Source: Oscillospiraceae bacterium
GTDB lineage: Bacteria; Bacillota; Clostridia; Oscillospirales; Oscillospiraceae
DNA: 64,000 nt
Direction of reading: 5' to 3'
Assembly: GCA_015068305.1 (NCBI GenBank)
Contig: SVKV01000009.1
Coordinates: forward strand, 1 to 64,000
In this document: piece by piece, positions 8,250-16,032 of the stretch
Layout of the letters: each line of letters begins with the position of its first letter
Position numbering within the stretch: the first letter of the stretch is position 1
Notes under the pieces: generated by a model
What the model saw: the letters and a program-made list of their open reading frames with translations, nothing else
Told to the model about the DNA's origin: nothing
The model's database searches: none
Made by a program: the position numbers and the translations under genes

Positions 8250-9251
8250 TTATTCCCACTCGATGGTGCCGATGGGCTTGGGAGTCAGGTCCATCAGAAC
8301 GCGGTTGATACCGGGAACCTCATGGGTGATCCGGTAGGTGATGTGGTGCAGCAGGGAATAGGGAATTTCCTCGATGGTTGCGGACATGGCGTCCTTGGTG
8401 TTGACGGCGCGGATGATAGCGGGCCAGCCTTCATAGCGGCTCTCATCCTTGACACCGACACTCTTGATATCAGGAACAGCAATGAAATACTGCCAGACCT
8501 TTTCGCTGAGGCCGTTCTTCTCAAATTCCTCACGCAGGATGGCATCAGCTTCCCGCAGGGCTTCCAGACGGTCGCGGGTAATGGCACCCAGGCAGCGGAC
8601 ACCTAGGCCGGGGCCGGGGAAGGGCTGACGGTAGACCATGGCATGGGGCAGGCCCAGAGCCTCGCCGACCACGCGGACTTCGTCCTTAAACAGCAGCTTG
8701 ATGGGCTCCACCAGCTCAAACTGCAGATCCTCAGGCAGGCCGCCCACATTGTGGTGGGACTTGACTGCCTTCTTGCCCTCAGCAGCCTTCATGGATTCCA
8801 GAATGTCGGGGTAAATGGTGCCCTGTGCCAGATAGGAGATACCCTCCAGCTTCCGTGCCTCATCAGCGAAAACGGTGATGAATTCCTTGCCGATGATCTT
8901 GCGCTTACGCTCGGGATCGGAAACACCGGCCAGCAGGTTCAGGAAGTGATCGGTGGCATCCACATAGATCAGGTTGGCATCCAGGCCATCTTTGAACATC
9001 TTGATAACGCCTTCGGATTCGTTCTTGCGCATCAGACCGTGGTTGACATGGACGCAAACCAGCTGCTTGCCGATGGCCTTGATCAGCAGAGCAGCAACAA
9101 CAGAGGAGTCGACACCGCCGGACAGTGCCAGCAGAACCTTTTTATCGCCGACCTGAGCGCGCACGGCGGCAACCTGTTCGTCGATAAATGCCTTTGCCAG
9201 TTCCGGAGTGGTGATGCGCTCCATGGTTTCGGGACGTACATTGCTAGACAT
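8250..9251 (-). CDS. guaA: GMP synthase, ATP pyrophosphatase subunit without glutaminase domain
   Basis: Converts XMP to GMP with ATP and ammonia in purine synthesis. The 333 residues contain only the N-type ATP pyrophosphatase domain (PP-loop SGGVDSS near residue 44) and the C-terminal dimerisation domain ending in PIGTIEWE. The usual bacterial GuaA is about 510-525 residues because a class-I glutamine amidotransferase domain of about 200 residues precedes this part. The start is firm: GGAGG at 9261-9265, nine bases before the ATG, and a promoter 50 bases upstream. Ammonia must come from a separate glutaminase subunit, as in archaea, or be free ammonia. No such subunit is in the window. The 3' end is the inferred attachment site of the Tn7-like element. 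Confidence 0.93.
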   Translation of the reverse strand: MSSNVRPETMERITTPELAKAFIDEQVAAVRAQVGDKKVLLALSGGVDSSVVAALLIKAIGKQLVCVHVNHGLMRKNESEGVIKMFKDGLDANLIYVDATDHFLNLLAGVSDPERKRKIIGKEFITVFADEARKLEGISYLAQGTIYPDILESMKAAEGKKAVKSHHNVGGLPEDLQFELVEPIKLLFKDEVRVVGEALGLPHAMVYRQPFPGPGLGVRCLGAITRDRLEALREADAILREEFEKNGLSEKVWQYFIAVPDIKSVGVKDESRYEGWPAIIRAVNTKDAMSATIEEIPYSLLHHITYRITHEVPGINRVLMDLTPKPIGTIEWE

Positions 9252-9301
9252 AAATGATACCCTCCAATAGAATATAAGAGTGTGGGTTTTCTAATGAAAA
9301 T

Positions 9302-9330
9302 ATTATAAATCATGTTTTTTCATACTGCAA
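9302..9330 (-). promoter_or_regulatory. guaA promoter
   Basis: Minus strand: -35 TTGCAG (9325-9330), 17-base spacer, -10 TATAAT (9302-9307). Confidence 0.65.
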
Positions 9331-9399
9331 GATTTTTTTTGTGCGGATATAAATTTTGTCGATGTAACAGCAATGAACCGGTTCAGACGATGCTTTTTG

Positions 9400-9427
9400 T
9401 TGCAAAATGGCGGAGGTATGGTATAAT
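9400..9427 (+). promoter_or_regulatory. Promoter of the kinase pair
   Basis: -35 TTGCAA (9400-9405), 16-base spacer, -10 TATAAT (9422-9427), 30 bases before the start codon at 9457. Confidence 0.6.
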
Positions 9428-9456
9428 ATCCGTAACAATCAACTGCGGAGGATACT

Positions 9457-10389
9457 ATGGGTATTGTTGTCATCGGTGCTGTTTTTGTGGATATCAAGGT
9501 ATATCCGGAATCCAATTTTATTCCCACCGGCCGGAATGCGGGCCGGGTAGAGCAGGTCCACGGCGGCGTTGCCAGAAATGTTGCAGAGGATATCGCAAAC
9601 TGTGAGCTGCGGCCTACCTTTGTCAGCCTGGTTGACAAAAGCGGAACGGGACTGGATGTGCTGCGCAAGCTCAAGGATCATAAGGTCAATACGGACTACA
9701 TCCGCACCACCCGGGACGGAATGGGAACCTGGCTTGCGGTCTTTGACAATGACGGCGATGTATTCTCTTCCATCTCCAAGCGGCCGGATTTGCTGCCCAT
9801 CTGCAATATCCTGGATGAGCAGGGTGATGAGATTTTTGAAAACGCGGACAGCGTTGTGATTGAAATCTGCGTGGATAAGGAAATTGTCAAGCGGGTATTC
9901 CGGCTCGCAAAGAAGTACAACAAGAAAGTCTTTGCTGTGGTTGCCAATATGAGCATTGCTCTGGAGCGCCGGGATTTTCTACAGTCCATCGACTGCTTTG
10001 TATGCAATCTCCAGGAAGCCGGGATGCTCTTTTCGACGGATTACACCGAAAAAACCACGGAGGAAATGGTGGATATCATTTCCAAAAATGTGGTTGCGGC
10101 CCAGATTCCCAGTATGATCGTCACCATGGGCGGCAGAGGTGCCGTCTATGCAGATAAGCAGGGCGTGAAGGGATTCTGCCCTGCCCGCCGGGTGGAGGTA
10201 AAAGATACCACCGGTGCCGGCGATTCCTTCTGCGCCGGTGTGGCCATTGGACTGACTTACGGAAAGAACCTGGCAGAATCCTGTGAGATCGGTGCCCATC
10301 TGGCGGCATCCGTCATCGTGACATCGGAAAATGTCTGTCCCCGGTTCCTGCCACGGGAACTGGGTCTGGATATGGACGTTGCAGACTGA
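9457..10389 (+). CDS. PfkB-family carbohydrate/nucleoside kinase
   Basis: 310 residues of ribokinase fold. The N-terminal glycine-rich motif (HGGVARNVAEDIA, about residue 35) and the C-terminal PfkB signature (DTTGAGDSFCAGVA, about residue 250) with its catalytic Asp are both present. The GG.xRNxA arrangement is shared with ribokinase and pseudouridine kinase-type enzymes, so a sugar or nucleoside substrate is likely, but the substrate cannot be told from sequence alone. The start follows GGAGG. The next gene, a pyridoxal kinase of the same fold, begins nine bases after the stop, so the two form an operon ending at the hairpin at 11231. Confidence 0.82.
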   Translation: MGIVVIGAVFVDIKVYPESNFIPTGRNAGRVEQVHGGVARNVAEDIANCELRPTFVSLVDKSGTGLDVLRKLKDHKVNTDYIRTTRDGMGTWLAVFDNDGDVFSSISKRPDLLPICNILDEQGDEIFENADSVVIEICVDKEIVKRVFRLAKKYNKKVFAVVANMSIALERRDFLQSIDCFVCNLQEAGMLFSTDYTEKTTEEMVDIISKNVVAAQIPSMIVTMGGRGAVYADKQGVKGFCPARRVEVKDTTGAGDSFCAGVAIGLTYGKNLAESCEIGAHLAASVIVTSENVCPRFLPRELGLDMDVAD

Positions 10390-10398
10390 GGGTAGGTT

Positions 10399-11226
10399 AT
10401 GTCATATCGGAGAATTTTAACCATTCAGGATATTTCCTGTGTCGGACAGTGTTCCATGACGGTGGCCCTGCCGGTGATGTCCGCCTGCGGTCATGAGGTG
10501 TGTATCCTGCCGTCGGCCATGCTTTCTACCCACACCGGCGGCTTCGGTGTCCCGGCGGTAAAGAATCTGACGGATATGATGGCGGATATCCGGTCCCACT
10601 GGGATAGTCAGGGGATCACCTTTGATCTGATCTATACCGGCTACCTGGGAAGCGTGGAAGCAATTGAAGAAGCAAAGCAAATCATGGACAGCATGCTGGC
10701 GCCCGGCGGGATCATTGTGGTGGACCCTGCCATGGCAGACCATGGGAAACTCTACCGGGGCTTTGACGAAGCCTACGCCCGGGCTATGACGGCGCTGTGC
10801 AGCAAAGCCCATGTGGTGCTTCCGAATATCACGGAAGCTGCCATGATGTCCGGTTTGCCCTTCCGGGAAAACTACGGTGAAGCATATATCCGGGAGCTTC
10901 TGGAAAGCATCCCCGGAGGGGATACTGTACTGACCGGTGTTTCGCTGGAACCGGGAAAAACCGGATTTGCGGTCCGCTGCGGCAGTGAAATCACCGTCTG
11001 TCATCACGAACGGGTGGAAAAGAGCTATCACGGAACAGGCGATCTGTTTGCGGCAGCCTTTGTGGGTGCTCTGGCCGGCGGAAAGGAGATGCTCCGCGCA
11101 GCGCAGATCGCAGCGGAGTTTACCCTCTCGGCAATCCGCAATACCTACCGGCAGCCGGCCCACTGGTACGGTGTGAAATTTGAAACGGCCCTTCCAAAGC
11201 TGATGGAACTGCTGAATGAAGAATAA
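10399..11226 (+). CDS. pdxY: Pyridoxal/pyridoxamine kinase (PdxY-like)
   Basis: 275 residues. Phosphorylates pyridoxal, pyridoxamine or pyridoxine in B6 salvage. The N-terminus (ILTIQDISCVGQCSMTVALPV) and the early HTGGFG segment are characteristic of PdxK/PdxY-type kinases, and the C-terminal STGD-like ATP site reads YHGTGDLFAAAF near residue 212, with the catalytic Asp retained. Second gene of a two-gene unit with the PfkB kinase upstream, ended by a strong terminator. Confidence 0.85.
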   Translation: MSYRRILTIQDISCVGQCSMTVALPVMSACGHEVCILPSAMLSTHTGGFGVPAVKNLTDMMADIRSHWDSQGITFDLIYTGYLGSVEAIEEAKQIMDSMLAPGGIIVVDPAMADHGKLYRGFDEAYARAMTALCSKAHVVLPNITEAAMMSGLPFRENYGEAYIRELLESIPGGDTVLTGVSLEPGKTGFAVRCGSEITVCHHERVEKSYHGTGDLFAAAFVGALAGGKEMLRAAQIAAEFTLSAIRNTYRQPAHWYGVKFETALPKLMELLNEE

Positions 11227-11230
11227 CAGG

Positions 11231-11265
11231 CTGCGGTGGATTTTTCCACCGCAGTTCTTTTTTTT
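11231..11265 (+). terminator. Rho-independent terminator after pdxY
   Basis: CTGCGGTGG (11231-11239) pairs with CCACCGCAG (11246-11254), followed by a T-rich run to 11265. Confidence 0.9.
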
Positions 11266-11349
11266 GCGACAGATCACTTTCTTTTTCGACCATTATGGTG
11301 TATAGTAACTAACACAAACAAGCAAACTAATGGAAAAGGCGGTGAGCAG

Positions 11350-12843
11350 ATGGATCCATTTGAAAAGCAAATGCGTAAGCGCAGACAGCGGCAGCTGCGG
11401 CTCTTTCTGCTGATTCCGGTGCTGCTCGCACTGCTGATTGGGTGCGGCGTATATGTGTATACTTACCACATCAATCAGTTCCGGCTGGAACTTACCCTGA
11501 ATGGAGAAGAAGAGATGATTCTGGAATATGGGCAAAGCTACGAAGAGCCCGGTGCTGCCGCCCGATTCTATGGAACCCATCTGATTCCCGGAGGTGTGGA
11601 GGTTGATGTCCGCACGGAAGGGACCGTGGATGAGCACAGACTGGGTACCTACCGGATCCGCTATGGGGCATCCCATGAACGCTGGCATGCGGAAAGAATC
11701 CGAACCGTTGAAATTATCGATTCCGTTCCGCCCCGGATCTGGCTGGCGGAAACACCCGGCAGCTATGTGATCCCGGGAGATACGTACCGGGAAGAAGGGT
11801 TTATGGCCCGGGACAATTACGACGGAGATTTGACAGACCGGGTGAAAAAGACCGTGCTGAAAGACAAAATTATCTACGAGGTGGAGGATTCCAGCGGAAA
11901 TGAAGCAAAGGTAATCCGGGATATCGTATACTATGATCCCATTCCGCCTGTGATTTATTTGGAAGGAGACTCTGAAATTACGCTGAAAGCAGGTCAGCAT
12001 TATGAGGAACCCGGATACAGCGCATCAGACAACTGCGACGGAAATCTGACCGGGCAGGTACAGATATCGGGCAGTGTTGATACAGACAAGCCCGGTACCT
12101 ATCAGCTGATCTATTATGTTGAGGACCGTTACGGAAATTCTGATACGGAAGTCCGGGAAATCCGCGTCAAGGAAAAGCCGAAGCCCAAGCCTGCGGTAAA
12201 GCCTCAGCAGAACGAGGTAACACCTTCCGGAAAGGTGATCTATCTGACCTTTGACGACGGCCCCAGTACCCACACAGAGCAGCTGTTGGAGATCCTGAAA
12301 AAATACGATGTGAAAGCAACATTCTTTGTTGTAAAGACTGGGTACTCCCACTTGATTGGCGATATTGTCGCCCAGGGGCACTCCGTTGCGGCCCACACTT
12401 ATTCTCATGACTACCGTAAGATTTATGCCAGCGAAGAAGCGTATTTTCAGGATTTGCAGAAGATTCTGAATCTGATCGAGGATCGTTCCGGTACGGATAC
12501 CAAACTGCTGCGGTTTCCCGGCGGCAGTTCCAATACGATCAGCGGATTCAACGAGGGAATCATGAGCAGGCTTACCCATGAGGTGGTGAAGAGGGGATAC
12601 CGGTATTTTGACTGGAATGTGGACAGCAATGATGCCGGCGGTGCAAAAACTGCACAGAAGGTCTATGAAAATGTGATTAACGGTGTGCAAAGGCAGCGTG
12701 TTTCCATTGTGCTGCAGCATGACATCAAAGGCTACAGCGTAGAGGCTGTGGAAATGATTATTCAATGGGGCCTGGAAAACGGTTATTCTTTCCGGGCACT
12801 GGACGAAAACAGTCCCACGGCGGCCCATGATATCCGAAATTAA
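11350..12843 (+). CDS. Membrane-anchored polysaccharide deacetylase with Ig-like repeats
   Basis: About 497 residues from the ATG at 11350, which follows a GGCGGTGAG SD. A short basic N-terminus and one membrane helix (residues about 18-38) anchor an extracellular chain. Two or three DUF5011-type Ig-like repeats follow (YEEPG...DNxDGDLT repeated near residues 55, 140 and 220), then a Lys/Pro linker. The C-terminal half is a NodB domain with all motifs: TFDDGPS, HTYSH, RFPGGSSN, DWNVDSND and LQHD. It most likely removes acetyl groups from peptidoglycan or another wall glycan. The Ig-like repeats would hold the catalytic domain away from the membrane. Single-gene unit. Confidence 0.87.
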   Translation: MDPFEKQMRKRRQRQLRLFLLIPVLLALLIGCGVYVYTYHINQFRLELTLNGEEEMILEYGQSYEEPGAAARFYGTHLIPGGVEVDVRTEGTVDEHRLGTYRIRYGASHERWHAERIRTVEIIDSVPPRIWLAETPGSYVIPGDTYREEGFMARDNYDGDLTDRVKKTVLKDKIIYEVEDSSGNEAKVIRDIVYYDPIPPVIYLEGDSEITLKAGQHYEEPGYSASDNCDGNLTGQVQISGSVDTDKPGTYQLIYYVEDRYGNSDTEVREIRVKEKPKPKPAVKPQQNEVTPSGKVIYLTFDDGPSTHTEQLLEILKKYDVKATFFVVKTGYSHLIGDIVAQGHSVAAHTYSHDYRKIYASEEAYFQDLQKILNLIEDRSGTDTKLLRFPGGSSNTISGFNEGIMSRLTHEVVKRGYRYFDWNVDSNDAGGAKTAQKVYENVINGVQRQRVSIVLQHDIKGYSVEAVEMIIQWGLENGYSFRALDENSPTAAHDIRN

Positions 12844-12846
12844 ATG

Positions 12847-12880
12847 AAAACAGCGAATCGGAATTCCGATTCGCTGTTTT
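12847..12880. terminator. Perfect bidirectional terminator
   Basis: A 34-base perfect palindrome (left arm AAAACAGCGAATCGGAA) between the convergent deacetylase and pullulanase genes, with A and T tails for both directions. Confidence 0.88.
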
Positions 12881-12896
12881 ATATTGGGGTACAGGC

Positions 12897-14816
12897 TTAT
12901 TCTTTCACAAAGACCATTGCACAGATTGCGGGGATCTCAATCGCACTGCTGGCCACTGTAAGTGCTTCTGTGCCTGCCTTTTCAGCGTTGATGCACAGAT
13001 TCCAGCTTCCCTCGGGAAGTGCGATGCTTTCAGCAGTGTAAGAGGCATTGAAGACCAGGAACAGCTCCCGGGCTGTTTCGCCGGGGACATCGCCGCTGAT
13101 ATGGAATGCAGTCATCAGAGGATGCTCACACTGTATGGGGACAACATGGGACAGAATCTCGTAAGCGGAGGTCATGCGGAGCACCGGATGGGCTTTCCGG
13201 AAGCTAATCAGCCCCCTGTAGTAATCATAGGTGTCCCGGTAGGGCTTGGCATCCAGCAGATTCCACTTGATAGAATTGATCCGGTCGGAGGATTTGAAGC
13301 TGTTTTCAACGTAGCCGCCCTTGGGATCGGGCTTGGAGCGCAGCATTTCCTCGCCTGCCTGCATAAAGGGGATGCCCTGGGACATCATGTAGAAAACAGC
13401 GCCCAGTCTGTTCATCCGGATCCGGTCCTCGAAGCTGTGGTCGGGTACGGCCAGAGAAATGCGGTCCAGCAGAGTATTGTTGTCGTGGCAGGAAATATAG
13501 TTGACGGTCTGGGTGGGATCCTGACACCAGGCAGGCAGACCCCGGAAGCAGCCTTCCAGCTTTTCGACCATGTCGGAAGCACCGGTGACAAAACCCAGAG
13601 CGTCGCTGAAGAAGGTGGACCCCCGGAGAGAATCCCGGATGGTATCGTTAAAGTAGGCGAAGCCGGGGGTAAGGGGAGAGTTGAGCTGGGTAGCCAGCTT
13701 GCAGTCCTTGGTGATGCCGGTGGGCATGGACCAGCCTTCGCCGTAGAAGACTACATTGGGATGACGCTTGTGAACTGCGGCAACCAGGTCGTTGATGGTA
13801 TCCACATCCAGAAGGCCCACCAGATCAAAGCGGAAGCCGTCGATGTGATATTCATCAGCCCAGTAGCAGACGGAATCCACAATGTACTTATGGACCATGC
13901 TGCGCTCGGATGCCGTATCGTTGCCGCAGCCGGAGCCGTTGGAAATGACGCCGTCGGTAACACGGCTGAAGTACATGGGAACCAGCTTGTTAAAGCAGAA
14001 ATCCTTTGCTTCGTAAACATGATTGTATACCACGTCCATGATGACGCTGATGCCGTTGTCATGAAGACCCTTCACCATCTGCTTCATCTCTCTGACGCGG
14101 ACAGCGCCGTTGTAGGGGTCCGTAGAGTAGGAACCTTCGGGGGTGTTGAAGTTGGTGGGATCGTAACCCCAGTTGAACTGAGGCTGATCCAGTCTGGTTT
14201 CATCCACAGAGCCGTAGTCATAGACAGGCAGCAAATGCAGGTGGGTGATGCCCAGATTTTTCATGTGGTCCAGGCCGGTGGGGATGCCGGAGGGGGTGGT
14301 GGTTCCGGTTTCAATGACACCCAGGAATTTGCCCTTGTTATGAATACCGGAGGAGGGATCAATGGACAGATCCCGGACATGCAGCTCATAGATCACGGCA
14401 TCGGTAAAGTTCAGATCTCCGTTGGGATCGGCATCCAGTTCCCAACCGTCGGGGTTGGTGGATGCCATGTCGATGACCATGGCCCGCATGCCGTTGACAC
14501 CGGTGGTTTTTGCATAGGGGTCGCAGGCTTCTGCGGTATACGCACCGATGGTAACTACAAACGTATAGTAGATGCCGTTCAGATCTCCTGCCTTGCGCAG
14601 CTGCCAGGTGCCGTTTACAGAGGGCTCCATGGGAAGCTCTGCAATCAGATCCATTGCATCGGGATTGCCGGTGCGGTAAAGTCTGACGACTGCGTGATCG
14701 GCTGTGGGGGCCCAAAGCTTGAAGAGGGTTTCCGTGGGAGACCATGTGGCGCCCAGATCCCGGCCGTGATAGGTGTACTTTGCTTCAAAATCGGGGGAAG
14801 AGAATACTTCTGACAT
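12897..14816 (-). CDS. pulA: Type I pullulanase (glycogen/starch debranching)
   Basis: 639 residues from the ATG at 14816, preceded by AAGGAG. Hydrolyses alpha-1,6 branch links in pullulan, glycogen or starch fragments. The N-terminal CBM48-like domain (residues about 20-110) precedes a GH13 barrel. The type I pullulanase motif NWGYDP, the nucleophile region DGFRFDL, the acid segment GEGW and the transition-state segment SCHDN are all visible. There is no signal peptide, so it is cytoplasmic and probably acts on imported maltodextrins or glycogen. It has its own promoter at 14851-14879 and ends at the shared palindrome terminator. Confidence 0.93.
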   Translation of the reverse strand: MSEVFSSPDFEAKYTYHGRDLGATWSPTETLFKLWAPTADHAVVRLYRTGNPDAMDLIAELPMEPSVNGTWQLRKAGDLNGIYYTFVVTIGAYTAEACDPYAKTTGVNGMRAMVIDMASTNPDGWELDADPNGDLNFTDAVIYELHVRDLSIDPSSGIHNKGKFLGVIETGTTTPSGIPTGLDHMKNLGITHLHLLPVYDYGSVDETRLDQPQFNWGYDPTNFNTPEGSYSTDPYNGAVRVREMKQMVKGLHDNGISVIMDVVYNHVYEAKDFCFNKLVPMYFSRVTDGVISNGSGCGNDTASERSMVHKYIVDSVCYWADEYHIDGFRFDLVGLLDVDTINDLVAAVHKRHPNVVFYGEGWSMPTGITKDCKLATQLNSPLTPGFAYFNDTIRDSLRGSTFFSDALGFVTGASDMVEKLEGCFRGLPAWCQDPTQTVNYISCHDNNTLLDRISLAVPDHSFEDRIRMNRLGAVFYMMSQGIPFMQAGEEMLRSKPDPKGGYVENSFKSSDRINSIKWNLLDAKPYRDTYDYYRGLISFRKAHPVLRMTSAYEILSHVVPIQCEHPLMTAFHISGDVPGETARELFLVFNASYTAESIALPEGSWNLCINAEKAGTEALTVASSAIEIPAICAMVFVKE

Positions 14817-14850
14817 ATGCTCTGACTCCTTACAAATCTTCATCCGATTC

Positions 14851-14879
14851 AGTATATCATGAATTCGGCAAACTGTAAA
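14851..14879 (-). promoter_or_regulatory. pulA promoter
   Basis: Minus strand: -35 TTTACA (14874-14879), 17-base spacer, -10 TATACT (14851-14856). Confidence 0.65.
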
Positions 14880-14887
14880 GCTATTGT

Positions 14888-15862
14888 TTAAGGATTGTCA
14901 TTGTCGTTTCTGATAAATGCATCGGAAACGGAGCCTTTCAGAGTCGGGACGGAATTCAGAAAGTCAACAACAACCCGCTCATAGCGTGCCGGATCTGTTA
15001 CATAGGAAAGGCCGTGGCCAGCATCCGGGAATGTGACTACCTGGACCCGGGAAGCACAGCAGGCGGCAATCTCCAGGCTCATGGAGCAGGGAACAAGGCG
15101 GTCGTCCTCGCCGTGGATCAGAAGCACCGGTACCTTGCAGCGCCCAACGGCTTCCTTTGCAGTACAGCTGTTCAGCCGGAAACCGCCGAAAAGAAATGCC
15201 GCAAGATGCACAAAGGGACGGCAGAGTGCAACCGGATAGTGCCTGTCTTTGGCAACCTTCTCAATAATGGCGCTGGGGGTGGAGTAGGGAGAATCCGCGA
15301 TGATGCAGGCCACATTTTCCGGCAGATCCAGACCGGATGCCATCAGAACTGTGGCTGCGCCCATGGACAGACCGGACAGGACGATGGGAACACCGGAGCC
15401 GAACCGGGCACGAATATAATTGATCCAGCAGAGGCAGTCCCTGTGCTCCAGAATGCCAAAGCTGATGGTGTGTCCGCCGCTGCTGCCCTGACCTCTCTGG
15501 TCCACAACCAGTGTATTGAACCCGATTTTCCGGGACAGGGCATGGCCGCCGCTGCAGTCCCGGAAAGGATGACTGCGGTAACCGTGGAAGAGGATCTCCA
15601 CCGGAGCCCCATCCTTCAGATGATAATATCGCCCGAAAAGCTCAGTACCGTCGGAGGCTGTGATCCACACCGGCTCAAAGGTGTATTGCTCCATAATGTG
15701 GCTGATACGGAAAATATGGCCGCTGACGGCATTGTATTGTTCTCCCGTCAGCAGATCGTCCACGGAAGCCCGGGATTTTTTGGGGGAATAGAAAGCAATG
15801 CAATAGGCAAACCAGCTGCCCAGCAACGCAATTGCAGCGAGAATAAGGATCGTTACGAACAT
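14888..15862 (-). CDS. Membrane-anchored alpha/beta hydrolase
   Basis: 324 residues from the ATG at 15862 (GGCAGG upstream); a longer open frame to 16006 crosses the promoter of the opposite operon and is rejected. One N-terminal membrane helix precedes an alpha/beta hydrolase domain of the Hydrolase_4/BAAT type: oxyanion motif FHGY, DQRGQGSS, nucleophile elbow GLSMGA, acid HGEDDRLVP and catalytic His in DAGHG. Substrate unknown; members of this group are usually esterases or lipases. A -10 (TATAAT, minus strand, 15897-15902) lies upstream. No terminator separates it from pulA, whose promoter starts just past the stop. Confidence 0.82.
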   Translation of the reverse strand: MFVTILILAAIALLGSWFAYCIAFYSPKKSRASVDDLLTGEQYNAVSGHIFRISHIMEQYTFEPVWITASDGTELFGRYYHLKDGAPVEILFHGYRSHPFRDCSGGHALSRKIGFNTLVVDQRGQGSSGGHTISFGILEHRDCLCWINYIRARFGSGVPIVLSGLSMGAATVLMASGLDLPENVACIIADSPYSTPSAIIEKVAKDRHYPVALCRPFVHLAAFLFGGFRLNSCTAKEAVGRCKVPVLLIHGEDDRLVPCSMSLEIAACCASRVQVVTFPDAGHGLSYVTDPARYERVVVDFLNSVPTLKGSVSDAFIRNDNDNP

Positions 15863-15945
15863 TTTGAGAACCTGCCTTGGAAGAAGTATATAAAAGATTA
15901 TACACCTTTTTTGGAGAAAATCTACAATGACCGGCAAAGTTTCTC

Positions 15946-15973
15946 TTGACAAACGATTGAACACGCGTATAAT
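15946..15973 (+). promoter_or_regulatory. Promoter of the Re-citrate synthase operon
   Basis: Consensus -35 TTGACA (15946-15951), 16-base spacer, consensus -10 TATAAT (15968-15973). The operator at 15972-15983 overlaps the end of the -10 and the transcription start. Confidence 0.85.
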
Positions 15974-15983
15974 TGTATACAAT
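15972..15983. promoter_or_regulatory. GntR/FCD-type operator palindrome
   Basis: Perfect 12-base palindrome ATTGTATACAAT. FadR/FCD-subfamily GntR repressors bind short palindromes of the TTGT-N-ACAA kind, and a GntR/FCD gene is the second gene of this operon. Binding here would block RNA polymerase, so an autoregulated repressor is inferred. Confidence 0.7.
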
Positions 15984-16032
15984 GAAACAAAGAAACAGGG
16001 ATACATTATATTCCGCGAAGGGAGCGCATCAT

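Noticed and set aside
13101-14813. 570-codon open frame opposite pulA
   Set aside because: Antisense shadow of pullulanase with Gly/Val/His-rich product.
15973-16032. Upstream ATG for the Re-citrate synthase
   Set aside because: It overlaps the -10 and operator, so it cannot be within the transcript.
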